From positions 1-13,697 of the forward strand of contig JAEWFE010000254.1 of the NCBI GenBank assembly GCA_023389005.1: a stretch of DNA of 13,697 nucleotides, written 5' to 3'. Source of the stretch: Bacillota bacterium (GTDB lineage: Bacteria; Bacillota; Bacilli; Lactobacillales; Enterococcaceae). The notes beneath the pieces were generated by a model that searched no databases, had not been told where the DNA came from, and was given only the letters and a program-made list of their open reading frames with translations. The first letter of the stretch is position 1, and every line of letters starts with the position of its first letter. The translations under genes and the position numbers were made by a program. Positions 1-9,001 of this stretch are shown here, piece after piece.

Positions 1-1
1 G

Positions 2-73
2 TTATTCAACGGCGCGCCGTTTCGTGGAATAAAACTCATGGAACGTCTCCATATTCAGTCTTTAAGACCTTGA
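2..73 (+). CDS. Possible C-terminal tail of an upstream gene (partial)
   Basis: Frame 2 is open from the window edge to a TGA at 71-73 and would encode the last 23 residues of a protein ending HIQSLRP. The stop lies 28 bases before the next start, which fits the tight spacing of the genes that follow. A competing frame ends at a TAA at 30-32, so the true reading frame cannot be decided from the bases available. No function can be inferred. Confidence 0.25.
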   Translation, partial: LFNGAPFRGIKLMERLHIQSLRP

Positions 74-101
74 AAAAGGGTCATACTAAGGTATCATACT
101 C

Positions 102-1007
102 ATGGCACTCAAAAACGCTTACAACGGCACTCCCTTTAATACCATAGACCTTACCCGCTTACACGCGGACTTGGAATTGGCTCGTAAGGTTAACCAAACT
201 GTTGCTCAGTCTGAAGAAGTCCATTACGTTATCGAAACAGCCGATGTAAAACCGTTCCCGTTACCTATCGTCATTGGTGATGACGTGTACGTTGACGCAC
301 GAACTTTTACGACGCTCGATAAAAACGGCGAGTTAAAAATTCGTAACCCCATTGAGCACCAATTACGTCTGGACGAAGCACGTTGGGAATTAGTGTGGAA
401 ACGGAACAATGATAAGCTCGGTGCGTTGATGGCCCGAATGTCTTATCACCATGAGATCTTCAGCAGGTGGATTAGCGATGCGATTGAACACACCTATGCA
501 CTTGCTCCATATCAAAGCGGTCAAGTCAAGGCACTCGCAGCGCTGTTTTCCGTAGGACAGTTCTATAACAACTTCGAAGATGAAGTAAAAATGCTGCGTA
601 TGCAGCAGCAGTTGGAACGTGAACTGCGTCTCTCGCCCCAGTTTTTCGAAACCGTCACCGGCAATACCGAGTTTCTGTTCCCGCGTAATATCGGTGAATT
701 CGTTGAGATGGTTAAAGCAGCAGGTATCCCACGTCTTAATGAACTGAGCGTAGTTAGCTTGCAGTCAATGCTGGCGACCAGCTTAGGCAGCTACATCAGC
801 TACGACCGTCAGTTGGTAACCAGTGCCATTGAATATCCGCCGTCACTGTTTGTGATTGTTCGCACCTGTTTAGAAAACTCGGTGTTCAACCGTTCACGTT
901 TGGGTGGGCTGATTAAGAAATGTGACGTAGCAAAACGTAAAGATGCGTTTACTATCGCTTACGATACATTACTGAACCAGAATACCAAACCCTTAAATAT
1001 CCAGTAA
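102..1007 (+). CDS. Unknown protein, probable virion or morphogenesis component (301 aa)
   Basis: I do not recognise a family. The ATG at 102 is preceded by TAAGG at 87-91, a plausible ribosome site. The product is soluble-looking, with no signal peptide or membrane segment. A mixed N-terminal part (about 1-105) is followed by a mostly helical remainder, including a charged heptad-like stretch rich in Q, E and R around residues 160-177. The short direct repeat TCATACT occurs twice just before the start (81-87 and 94-100). The stop codon at 1005-1007 forms part of the TAAGAGG ribosome site of the next gene, so the two are surely co-transcribed and probably translationally linked. Its place at the head of a run of large structural-type genes leading to the terminase suggests a virion or assembly role. 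That is inference from context only. Confidence 0.8.
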   Translation: MALKNAYNGTPFNTIDLTRLHADLELARKVNQTVAQSEEVHYVIETADVKPFPLPIVIGDDVYVDARTFTTLDKNGELKIRNPIEHQLRLDEARWELVWKRNNDKLGALMARMSYHHEIFSRWISDAIEHTYALAPYQSGQVKALAALFSVGQFYNNFEDEVKMLRMQQQLERELRLSPQFFETVTGNTEFLFPRNIGEFVEMVKAAGIPRLNELSVVSLQSMLATSLGSYISYDRQLVTSAIEYPPSLFVIVRTCLENSVFNRSRLGGLIKKCDVAKRKDAFTIAYDTLLNQNTKPLNIQ

Positions 1008-1017
1008 GAGGTCCACT

Positions 1018-3534
1018 ATGGAGAACTGGCTGGTCGCCCACGCCATCCAAAAAGCGTGGCAGCGTCCATATCTCGACGGGGTGTTGAACATTGCACCCTT
1101 CCGTCTTTCACCCAAGACCGGGGCGATCGGCTTTTTCAAACACGGTCGGACACCGGTAGCGCTACCGAAAGAAAATACCTGGTGGCACGCATTCGTTATT
1201 GATAAACTTCACGTAAACTGGGGGAACTTAGCCATTCCCCTAAACCGTTGGAAGAAACTTTCAACGTGTGTGAACGGCTTCAGTACCTGGATGTTGGTCT
1301 ATAACGAAAACGGGGTTACGATCCCCTCTGAATTCGTTTACTTTTACCGCACCAGCTCTGGGATGGTTTACATGGCTATCCCACAATCCGATCGCTATAG
1401 CTGGTTAGAAAAAGACACCTGCTACCTGCGAATTTATCCAGGTTACAGTGGGGGTGAAAACGCGCCGTACATCAACCCAACCACCGTTGAGTATTACTCA
1501 CCGCCTAACCGCGAACAGATTCAGAGAGTCGTCGATCGGTATAACCTACTTAAGCAACAGAATAAAGGTTACGTTGAGTTCTGGTTAAACGGCGAATTAA
1601 TCGAGTCGCCGAAAACGCAAGACATTAAAGTCTGGGACGACATCGACATTCGTGTTGACGGTCGTGTACGCCGCATCGTTGAATTCCGTTGTGGCGACTT
1701 ACCGACGTTTATGTCTACGCTCGACAGCAAGCGTAAGTATTTGCTCCACATTCCGAAAAAAGACGGGATTTGGATTTTCAACAACGACGCTGAAATTCAG
1801 CTGTTCTGGAAAGGTCGCGGCCGTTATTACCACCGTCATCGTCACCAGGCGATGCGTCAGCTAACGTGGAACGATTTGGCTATCCCGACTGAACGTATTG
1901 CGAAATACCGTAACGTCTTTAACGAGTCTATCACCGACCTAGATGAACTGGTCATTCGTCTTATTATCCGTGACGACTATCTGGACATTACACCGCTGTA
2001 TAACTCGACCCACGTCCACGATTTGTATCGCCTCACTGACGAGCTGATTATCGACGCGATGATTGGCGCTAACGCCAACGTAACGGAGTGGCAAGCCGCT
2101 AACTTAGAACAGGCTGCATTTAACCGTTTGGCTGCGGCTAAACTGGAAAACATTAACCGTGACTTGTGTACCGACGCTTACGGTTATAATGCCGTTACGC
2201 GTTACGCGGCCGATACGCCACAACGCCTGACTCTAACCGAAGGCGGTTATCGTGCAACGCTTCCTGCGTTACTGGCGGTTAACTCCACCGTATACGAATA
2301 CGACGGAGACGGTTTACTGTTAGAAGCGCATCAAAACACGGGTTATGACGTTTACCAAGCTCGTAATCCCAACGCACGCATTATCGAAGCGATTGCGGGG
2401 GCAAAAGACGACGCGGTGACCATTGTCGATAACGCGGACGACTTCGTGATTAACGAAGGGGAAAACGTTAACCTCTGGTTACGTAAAGTCATTGACGATA
2501 TTCCTCGTGACGAGTATATCGAAGCGGTAGAAGGGACGGACTACGAACGGGACGGGAACAAGATTACCTGGTCGGTAGACAGAACGCGACGTCATCCAAC
2601 GGTGATTTACGACGACCGTCATCTGTTCTTCGAGACCACCTTTGCAGTACGGGAAGGGGAAATCCGTATTCCGATTATGGCGCGTAACCAGGAAGGGAAT
2701 CAGCGTACGCTGTGGATTCCGATGGAAACCGTTGAAGTGTGGTTAAATGGCCACCCGCTGGTACACGGTATCGACTATCACGTTATTTGGCCTGAAATCG
2801 TGGTGGTGTGTAAGTCCTGGGTAAGTGACGACGAAGACAACCACATCGCCGTACGTTGCCGTGGAGTAACGGGTACGCTGCGTATACCGAAACACGGGTT
2901 TGTCTCCAGCGGCTTACTGTCTAACAACAGCCAATTCGATTGTCGTGATGACAAAGTCATTCGTGTTGTGGCTGGCGGTTCTTTACTGCTGCGTGATGAA
3001 GTGGTGTTCCGTGAGGACAACACCGTTGGGGTCAATATCGTTGACGACGGTTATCCGTATTCAGTTGATGACCCGACTATCCCGTTACGGACGATGGTCA
3101 CCGGGGACACCTACGAACTGCGTGACGTTGCCCGAGACCTGGACACACGTGTTGAGAATTACATGGCACACTGGTTCCCAACACCACCGCCTGAAAACCC
3201 GGTACCGCTACCGCACTTATACCACCTGTATTCGCCGACACTGAACAAAATCCTGTGGGATTACCTGAACGGTATTTTAATCCTGCGAGAAGACGATCCT
3301 GACTACCGTATCTCAACGACTCAGTTGGATGAGATCATGGAACGTTACAAAGATCTGCTTCCCTTCGACCCGGCGTATATCGGTTACGATAAAGCGTTCG
3401 TCAAACTCCACCCGCATGTCAAATACGAGACGGTGGAAATCAACGAACTCGGTTTTGCGTTCTTAGACCGCGTAAACGAACGGTACCTGAACGGTGAAGT
3501 TCAGCTGAACCAGTATCTGAAAATCAAGGGTTAA
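1018..3534 (+). CDS. Large probable virion structural protein with repeated WLNG-type modules (838 aa)
   Basis: The start at ATG 1018 is set by TAAGAGG at 1005-1011, which overlaps the previous stop. The protein is large, acidic and aromatic-rich, with no signal peptide or membrane helix. It carries at least two, probably three, related beta modules: VEFWLNG at residues 186-192, VNLWLRK at 484-490 and VEVWLNG at 572-578. The last two are followed by a GxDY-type turn (TDY at 507-509, IDY at 585-587) and a hydrophobic strand. Patterns of this kind, a short strand with LNG and then GxDY, are common in phage tail and fibre beta domains. A helical stretch lies between residues 350 and 385. A proline-rich linker (720-732, PTPPPENPVP) precedes a compact C-terminal domain ending FLDRVNERYLNG. 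It lies 2 bases from the following gene. A baseplate, tail or other virion role is likely, but the exact part is unknown. Confidence 0.82.
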   Translation: MENWLVAHAIQKAWQRPYLDGVLNIAPFRLSPKTGAIGFFKHGRTPVALPKENTWWHAFVIDKLHVNWGNLAIPLNRWKKLSTCVNGFSTWMLVYNENGVTIPSEFVYFYRTSSGMVYMAIPQSDRYSWLEKDTCYLRIYPGYSGGENAPYINPTTVEYYSPPNREQIQRVVDRYNLLKQQNKGYVEFWLNGELIESPKTQDIKVWDDIDIRVDGRVRRIVEFRCGDLPTFMSTLDSKRKYLLHIPKKDGIWIFNNDAEIQLFWKGRGRYYHRHRHQAMRQLTWNDLAIPTERIAKYRNVFNESITDLDELVIRLIIRDDYLDITPLYNSTHVHDLYRLTDELIIDAMIGANANVTEWQAANLEQAAFNRLAAAKLENINRDLCTDAYGYNAVTRYAADTPQRLTLTEGGYRATLPALLAVNSTVYEYDGDGLLLEAHQNTGYDVYQARNPNARIIEAIAGAKDDAVTIVDNADDFVINEGENVNLWLRKVIDDIPRDEYIEAVEGTDYERDGNKITWSVDRTRRHPTVIYDDRHLFFETTFAVREGEIRIPIMARNQEGNQRTLWIPMETVEVWLNGHPLVHGIDYHVIWPEIVVVCKSWVSDDEDNHIAVRCRGVTGTLRIPKHGFVSSGLLSNNSQFDCRDDKVIRVVAGGSLLLRDEVVFREDNTVGVNIVDDGYPYSVDDPTIPLRTMVTGDTYELRDVARDLDTRVENYMAHWFPTPPPENPVPLPHLYHLYSPTLNKILWDYLNGILILREDDPDYRISTTQLDEIMERYKDLLPFDPAYIGYDKAFVKLHPHVKYETVEINELGFAFLDRVNERYLNGEVQLNQYLKIKG

Positions 3535-3536
3535 TC

Positions 3537-5177
3537 ATGGCCTTAACAACTGACATTATCAACAAGGATCGCGGTTTCCGTGTATGGCGTCCTGAGGAGC
3601 TTTACGCGGCGGAACGACCTACCGGTTACGTACCGAACCCGAAAGATCTGATCGTTAACGATATCACCTCTGGTTTTGATATCGTCGTAAGCGTTAACTA
3701 CGCGAAACCCTCGTGGGAAACTGAACCGTGGGGTGGGGTGGGTGTTGCCAACCAGGACGGACGTCTGAACGGTCACTACCCGTTACGAAGTGACAAATAC
3801 CGTGTCTACGTGGACAGTTCAAAACTGCCTGCAACGATGGTCTTGGATAACGCGTTGACGTTTGAAGGGCCTGACGTAGACGGTGTACGTGTCTTCCGTG
3901 GGAGCACCGTAGATGACCACGCAGAAATCCTGTCAGGGTATTACAAAGACGGTAAACTCAAATACACGTACCTGCCCGTACAGACCATCTCGGTGGAAGG
4001 CGCTGAACGTGTTGTTAAACAAACGCTACCCGGTGCGTGCTTAGCCGACGTTGAGAACGGTGAAGCGTGTATGTTTGCCGTGTACTCGGACGTAGGTAAC
4101 GTGGTACAAATCGGTCATGCCCACATCATCAAAACCAACCTGGTGATGGCACAGGAAACACCGGTTCGTACGGTATTGGGTATTAAGCTGGTTTCTCCGT
4201 TCTTGGTCGACAACGACGGTACGACACTGACGCTGCCTATCAACATGCCTATCGACTCTATTCCGTTGTGGTGTGATGTGATTTACAGTGACGGTACCAA
4301 ACGTTTACCGATAGACCAGGCGCGTGTGAAATTCAACGGCTTACGTAACGCCGGTTCTCACGATACCTTCTACATTGCGTCTAACGCCGGTAACAGTCTC
4401 CCTTGCGTACTGAGTTACAAGCTCTCGAAAGGGGAAACTTACGGTGGTACGGATATCGTCGGTGACACCATCGTGAAGAACTACACCGCTGTCACCGAAC
4501 AGGTTGATGGGGCTTACTCCATGAAACTGTTTGTGGTACCGAGATGGTTGGATGCTACCCGTGGTTATCGTCTGGACTTCCTGCTGTATAACCTGACGCG
4601 TGGTAAGGTTTACGATGCGACAGCACATGTGAACTACACGACGGGCACCACGTTTGACCCGTTACTGATGGGTGTAAAACAGCGTCTAAACGTCCAGGTT
4701 GACATCAGCAAGGTAGACAGTAAGTTCCGTGCGTTTATCCAGTCGCAGTCGTTTGCGATTACGCTGGTAAATCCGGGTAACGAACTGAACACCAACTTCA
4801 TTCTGGAGTATCTGCCTGACGGTGAGAAATACGGTGAAAACGTATGGGCGGAGTTCAAATACTCCAACGTTAACTACTCGGAAATCGACGTCAGTAACAA
4901 AGTCAGCTCGAAAGCAGAGTGGCTTAAACTGCTGTACGAACCGATTTATCCGTTGTACGATCGCCGTAACGAATCGGAACCGCCTGAACCTACCCATTTC
5001 GAAATTCACGTTGGGGGTAAAGTTTACACCTACAGCGTGGACGAATGGTTAGATAAGAAAGTTATCGATTACCGCGTCCCGTTAGACGCACCGTTGGTGA
5101 TCCGTTGGATTCGTCGTACTCCAACCGATACGCTTAACCTTGCAGCGTCACCGATGCTCGCGCATCACATCGAATAA
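3537..5177 (+). CDS. Probable virion structural protein, beta-rich (546 aa)
   Basis: The ATG at 3537 comes two bases after the upstream stop. Its ribosome site AAGGG (3526-3530) lies inside the end of the upstream gene, so translation is likely coupled. The product is soluble and dominated by short alternating hydrophobic strands. Residues 247-260 (DVIYSDGTKRLPID) resemble the strand-SDGT-strand pattern of bacterial Ig-like domains, though weakly. Residues 385-450 form another strand-rich block. The C-terminus (about 485-546) is a small domain with HVGGKVYTYSVDEW. I do not recognise the family. Its position as the last of three contiguous genes, next to the packaging terminase, makes a virion role the best guess. 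Candidates include a baseplate, tail-tip or neck protein, and the sequence does not choose among them. Confidence 0.8.
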   Translation: MALTTDIINKDRGFRVWRPEELYAAERPTGYVPNPKDLIVNDITSGFDIVVSVNYAKPSWETEPWGGVGVANQDGRLNGHYPLRSDKYRVYVDSSKLPATMVLDNALTFEGPDVDGVRVFRGSTVDDHAEILSGYYKDGKLKYTYLPVQTISVEGAERVVKQTLPGACLADVENGEACMFAVYSDVGNVVQIGHAHIIKTNLVMAQETPVRTVLGIKLVSPFLVDNDGTTLTLPINMPIDSIPLWCDVIYSDGTKRLPIDQARVKFNGLRNAGSHDTFYIASNAGNSLPCVLSYKLSKGETYGGTDIVGDTIVKNYTAVTEQVDGAYSMKLFVVPRWLDATRGYRLDFLLYNLTRGKVYDATAHVNYTTGTTFDPLLMGVKQRLNVQVDISKVDSKFRAFIQSQSFAITLVNPGNELNTNFILEYLPDGEKYGENVWAEFKYSNVNYSEIDVSNKVSSKAEWLKLLYEPIYPLYDRRNESEPPEPTHFEIHVGGKVYTYSVDEWLDKKVIDYRVPLDAPLVIRWIRRTPTDTLNLAASPMLAHHIE

Positions 5178-5187
5178 AAAATAAAAG

Positions 5188-5219
5188 ACCTCCTACCCGC
5201 AAGGGTAGGAGGTTAGGAG
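5188..5219 (+). promoter_or_regulatory. Leader hairpin holding an AGGAGG ahead of the terminase gene
   Basis: ACCTCCTACCC (5188-5198) pairs perfectly with GGGTAGGAGGT (5203-5213) around a GCAA loop of the stable GNRA class. The 3' arm contains a full AGGAGG (5207-5212), 12 bases before the TerL ATG. A second, free TTAGGAG (5213-5219) lies 5 bases before the ATG. On the plus strand no T-run follows, so it is not a normal plus-strand terminator. On the minus strand the stem is followed by a T-rich run (complement of 5175-5186), so it could stop antisense transcripts. It may also act as a translational switch or an RNA-stability element for terL. Confidence 0.7.
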
Positions 5220-5224
5220 TCTGT

Positions 5225-7333
5225 ATGATACTACGTGAATCGGACTGGCGTTATTATCCAGGCGCTATTGTTGACGATAAAACAACAAACAAATCCTTTA
5301 TCAAGTTTGCTAACTTACTGAAAAAACTGGGTGTAAAGCACTGGTATATTCACCTGGCGTTGCATAACCCACTGTTGCAGGGCGTAGACCCGTTCGATGA
5401 AAACCTTTCAGAACAGATGAAGGCATACATCGCCATCGAATGTGCTGAGAACCCGTGGTACTGGTTTAGGGAATGTGTCAGGGTGCCTGCGGACGGTATG
5501 AAGTACGGTTCCCCGTTCCGTATCGACCGTGGTAACTTCTCGATGTACTGGATTTTCTTTAACAACATCGACGTCGCTGTCGAGTTCTTGCGTCAGCACG
5601 GTAAAACCGTCGGGATGAGTGGCTTACTGCTGTGGTTGATTCGTTTCTTAGAAAACTCCCGAACCATTCTTATCACAAAAGGCCCGGCACTGCGTGAAGA
5701 AACTATCAACAAACTGAAACAACTTCGTAACGGTTTACCGAGTTACCTCTGGCCACACCATCCTGATGACCCAGATAACCGAGAAACCTTTGCGTGTTTA
5801 GCCCAGGGTAACAAACTGATTACGGGTATCGGCCAAAACGACCCAGAGTCCGCTAACGGTATCGGTCGTGGACTTACCGCCGGTCGTCTGTTCTCGGACG
5901 AAGGCCCCTTTACCAAAAACGTACACCACATTCTACCGGCAGCGCTGGCATCCGGTACAGCGGCACGTCGTATTAACGAAGCGGAAGGTGTTCCTTACGG
6001 TAACGTATTCGCAACAACCCCTGGTGACTTAGCGACGGAAGAAGGCAAGTACATGTACGAGCTGATGACGTCAGGGATTATGTGGGATGAGCGCTATATC
6101 GACATTCCAACCCGTAAACAGCTCATCGACATCATCCGTTCTAACTCCACAGCAGAAGTACCGCGTATCATGTTCTACGTGAAGTACAACCACCGTCAGC
6201 TCGGGACCACCGATGAACAGTTAGCGGCAATGATTGCGAACGCCAAAGGTACCCCTGACCAGATCCGTCGTGACTTCGGTGGGGAATGGACGACAGGTGG
6301 TCTGAACAAGCCGTTCTCAGCGGAAGATGCAGATCGTATGAATGCTTCACGAATGCGTGCAGTGTTCAAAGATATCTCACCACAAAACTACGTTACCGAC
6401 TGGTACTACACCGAAGAAGAGATGATGATGAAACTCAAAGATCGTCATGTCATCGGTTTGGATACCTCCGAAGCCGTAGGTCGAGATGCGATCGCCATGT
6501 CCATCGTCAACTCAGTCACGGCCGAGTACGCCGGTAAGCTTACCGTTAATGAATCCAACGTTATTTCGTTCGCGATCCATTTAGCGGATTTTATGGTGCG
6601 ATATCCGAACACGGTACTGATTCTGGAACGACGCTCAACGGGCTCATCCGTTGCAGATGCGGTTATCCTGCAATTGCAAACGCGGGTGCCTGATTTACAC
6701 CGTCGTTTGTTTGTGCGAATCACCCAGGACTACTCGCGTACGGACGATCTCTACAAAGAGTATCACCGTGGCCCAGTGGGGAGCGCAGAGAAATTCTGGA
6801 ATAAATTCCGCAAATACATCGGGTTCTCAACCGACCAGGAGAAACGTCGTAAACTGTACGGTGAGGTATTCACCACCGCGTTGCGCTTGTCTGCCGATAA
6901 ACTCCGTTGTGGAGAACTCATCGACCAAATTCTTAACCTCGTGGAGAAAAATGGTCGTATCGACCACAAAGCATCCGGTCACGATGACCTTGTGATTTCT
7001 TGGTTACTTGCGATGTGGTTATTGCTACTTGGGAATAACTTAGGACATTACGAGATCAACAACAGCCGATTGATGATGCGTAATCGTAACTTGGCAGAAA
7101 ACCGGGAAGGGGTGGACGAAGAGTTACAGCTCGAAGAGGAAGCGCGACAGCAAAAACTGATGGGGGAAATTGAGCAGTTAGTGAGAACGACCCACGGGTT
7201 ACTCGACCCGGTTCAAGCAATGGCCGCTCGTAACCGACTTCAGGCCCTCATCTCTCAACTTAACACTGATACACAAAACGTGGCGTCAATGGAAAGCTTG
7301 AGAGAGCTTCTCCAACGCCAGAGGATGAAGTGA
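5225..7333 (+). CDS. terL: Terminase large subunit (DNA packaging ATPase and nuclease), 702 aa
   Basis: This is the motor that drives viral DNA into the prohead and cuts the concatemer. The N-terminal ATPase shows a Walker A-like RQHGKT at residues 123-128, close to the SRQLGKT form of T4 gp17. The Walker B LFSDEG at 222-227 contains the D225-E226 pair, and an ATTPGD coupling motif lies at 263-268. The C-terminal RNase-H-like nuclease shows GLDTSE (D413), LILERR (E468) and GHDDL (D587-D588), matching the usual acidic triad. The protein is somewhat longer than T4 gp17. It has an N-terminal extension of about 110 residues and a charged, glutamine-rich helical tail (about 610-702). The start at ATG 5225 is set by TTAGGAG at 5213-5219. 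No recognisable small terminase gene is adjacent. It shares its last base with the start of the next gene. All catalytic motifs are intact. Confidence 0.96.
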   Translation: MILRESDWRYYPGAIVDDKTTNKSFIKFANLLKKLGVKHWYIHLALHNPLLQGVDPFDENLSEQMKAYIAIECAENPWYWFRECVRVPADGMKYGSPFRIDRGNFSMYWIFFNNIDVAVEFLRQHGKTVGMSGLLLWLIRFLENSRTILITKGPALREETINKLKQLRNGLPSYLWPHHPDDPDNRETFACLAQGNKLITGIGQNDPESANGIGRGLTAGRLFSDEGPFTKNVHHILPAALASGTAARRINEAEGVPYGNVFATTPGDLATEEGKYMYELMTSGIMWDERYIDIPTRKQLIDIIRSNSTAEVPRIMFYVKYNHRQLGTTDEQLAAMIANAKGTPDQIRRDFGGEWTTGGLNKPFSAEDADRMNASRMRAVFKDISPQNYVTDWYYTEEEMMMKLKDRHVIGLDTSEAVGRDAIAMSIVNSVTAEYAGKLTVNESNVISFAIHLADFMVRYPNTVLILERRSTGSSVADAVILQLQTRVPDLHRRLFVRITQDYSRTDDLYKEYHRGPVGSAEKFWNKFRKYIGFSTDQEKRRKLYGEVFTTALRLSADKLRCGELIDQILNLVEKNGRIDHKASGHDDLVISWLLAMWLLLLGNNLGHYEINNSRLMMRNRNLAENREGVDEELQLEEEARQQKLMGEIEQLVRTTHGLLDPVQAMAARNRLQALISQLNTDTQNVASMESLRELLQRQRMK

Positions 7334-7569
7334 TGGCTCCAATTTACTATTTGCTCGTGTTCTTTTCGTGGATCGCGACGTACAAAATGATTAGACACAG
7401 TTACCAATCGATACAACGATACGGTGCATCGCACGGTGTGTGTCATCGTACGACGCGGTATGCGCAGGCGGTAGCAGTATTCGGATTAATGGTGGCAGGG
7501 ACATCAACGACCTACGCTCTAAACTTGGTGTACACTATCCACTTATTAGCGGTATCCGGGGCCCATTGA
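7333..7569 (+). CDS. Small two-helix membrane protein of unknown role (78 aa)
   Basis: I chose the ATG at 7333, whose A is the last base of the TerL TGA stop (TGATG). The ribosome site AGAGGA lies at 7319-7324 inside terL. A GTG three bases upstream is an alternative start. Residues 2-19 (PIYYLLVFFSWIATYKMI) form one hydrophobic helix. Residues 45-73 (AVAVFGLMVAG, then YALNLVYTIHLLAV) form a second. Between them is a basic, histidine- and arginine-rich loop of about 25 residues. The size and two-helix layout are compatible with a holin or another small phage inner-membrane protein, but no diagnostic motif exists and its position beside terL is not specific. It ends just before a shared terminator. 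Confidence 0.65.
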   Translation: MAPIYYLLVFFSWIATYKMIRHSYQSIQRYGASHGVCHRTTRYAQAVAVFGLMVAGTSTTYALNLVYTIHLLAVSGAH

Positions 7570-7586
7570 AACCCTTTAAAATAAAC

Positions 7587-7630
7587 TAGCCTGAGACCCA
7601 CCGGGGTCTCAGGCTAACTCTTTTTTATTT
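7587..7630. terminator. Bidirectional intrinsic terminator between converging genes
   Basis: TAGCCTGAGACCC (7587-7599) pairs perfectly with GGGTCTCAGGCTA (7604-7616), a 13-bp stem with an ACCG loop. On the plus strand it is followed by ACTC and a run of six T (7621-7626). On the minus strand the complement of 7571-7586 gives a T-rich tail. It sits exactly between the plus-strand terL unit and the minus-strand gene, whose TAA stop (7625-7627) overlaps the T-run. Confidence 0.92.
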
Positions 7631-9001
7631 CTGTAACGAACGAATCAGGAAGTAAAGCAGCAGCGCATTACGCAGTGCAGCTAACGCAGACTCGTGACGA
7701 ATGTGGGTCTCTTTCGCGGCCAGTTTCTCAATACGAGAACGCAACGACAACACATACGGGTTAGGCGATTTCGACGCCTGGTACAACGCACGCATACGCT
7801 GTAATACCGTGACCGCATCGTTGAAGTTAATTCGGTTGGTAACGATTTCGTCAAAAGCGTGAGACAACGTGTCTTCCATGATGCTGTTAACCTCATCGCG
7901 TTTCTTCCCGATAGGGAGTCCTGCGATATACGTCAGCAACGTTTTCAGTGCCGCAGGCGACGCTTTCGGTACCATCTCCAGCACCACGCGCGCCAACTCT
8001 TCTTTGTACAAATTGTTGATATCGTAAGACGCATCAAACAGGTTCTGTTTTGCGATTTCCAACGCACCAACTTTGTCACGAATCACCGACTGACCGTCTA
8101 ACTCCACACGCGCAGATTGACTAACGACACGAGCGTTCTCACGACGTACACGATCAAGCACTGCGTAGTAGTCTTTCACGGTTTGCTTCGTACGGGTGTT
8201 CAGGTCAGTGATATAACGCAACACCATATCCGGCGCATCGAAACGTTTTACCGCATCGTAGTTAGGGTATTCCGGGGAACAGAAATACGTTGCACGTTCT
8301 GCCATGTGCAACCCCCAGTTCCCTAAACGACGAATATCGAATTTCATCGACAACATCGAGTATGCGGCTTCAGCAGCGGGTAAGTCTACCGGTTTCGGGA
8401 AGAAGTGGTAGTAAATACTCGAGTAAAATTTGAACTGAAGAATCGTCACCAGGTCGATAGCCGCAGCGAGAATCTCTTTGTCACCGAACTTCGGAATCAT
8501 CAGGTGTAGTAAATACACGATGGTCAGGTTATACGTATCACCCGCCACCTGCCAATCGGTATTGATGGAATGCGACTCTTTAATCAGCTCTGACAGATAG
8601 TCTTCGTCGATGTTAATCACCTCATCGAACAGACGGTTACGGTCAGAATCGAAAAAACGAATGCTGTGGACACCGAGGAGGTTTGACCCTAGCCACTCCA
8701 CGTTGCCTTCACGAGAGAGTATCCCGCTTACGTAGTGACGCAGCTTAGACGCCAGCTTGCGGTCAATCACGAGTTTGTTAAACACGCTGTCAAACGCTTT
8801 ACGTAGGCGGTCGTCATGACGGGCTTCGTGAGCGACGGAGAATCCCATCGGTACGTAGCCACCAAAACCGTAGTCGTAGTACAAACCCGGTGAGGTTTCC
8901 GCGTTGTCGAAGTACGGGTCGTGACCGAACGATTCCTGAGCAACGCGGGTTCCGGTGGTTTGATAACAACCGGAGGTAAAATCATAAACCAGTTCAGCCA
9001 T
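7625..9001 (-). CDS. Unknown helical protein, the only minus-strand gene (458 aa)
   Basis: I do not recognise a family. The ATG (complement of 8999-9001) is preceded on its strand by GAGGT, 7 bases upstream. The first 60 residues are glycine-, tyrosine- and aspartate-rich and look poorly ordered. From about residue 65 onward the protein is almost entirely helical, with charged amphipathic stretches (about 265-345 and 370-440). The C-terminus is very hydrophobic (AALRNALLLYFLIRSL, 441-456) and could bury in a protein or attach to a membrane. There is no signal peptide or known catalytic motif. The gene stands alone, divergent from the 9074 gene and convergent with the terL unit, with its own control region and a terminator. 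Its composition matches the flanking genes, so recent foreign origin is not indicated. A virion or internal head protein is possible but unproven. Confidence 0.85.
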   Translation of the reverse strand: MAELVYDFTSGCYQTTGTRVAQESFGHDPYFDNAETSPGLYYDYGFGGYVPMGFSVAHEARHDDRLRKAFDSVFNKLVIDRKLASKLRHYVSGILSREGNVEWLGSNLLGVHSIRFFDSDRNRLFDEVINIDEDYLSELIKESHSINTDWQVAGDTYNLTIVYLLHLMIPKFGDKEILAAAIDLVTILQFKFYSSIYYHFFPKPVDLPAAEAAYSMLSMKFDIRRLGNWGLHMAERATYFCSPEYPNYDAVKRFDAPDMVLRYITDLNTRTKQTVKDYYAVLDRVRRENARVVSQSARVELDGQSVIRDKVGALEIAKQNLFDASYDINNLYKEELARVVLEMVPKASPAALKTLLTYIAGLPIGKKRDEVNSIMEDTLSHAFDEIVTNRINFNDAVTVLQRMRALYQASKSPNPYVLSLRSRIEKLAAKETHIRHESALAALRNALLLYFLIRSLQK

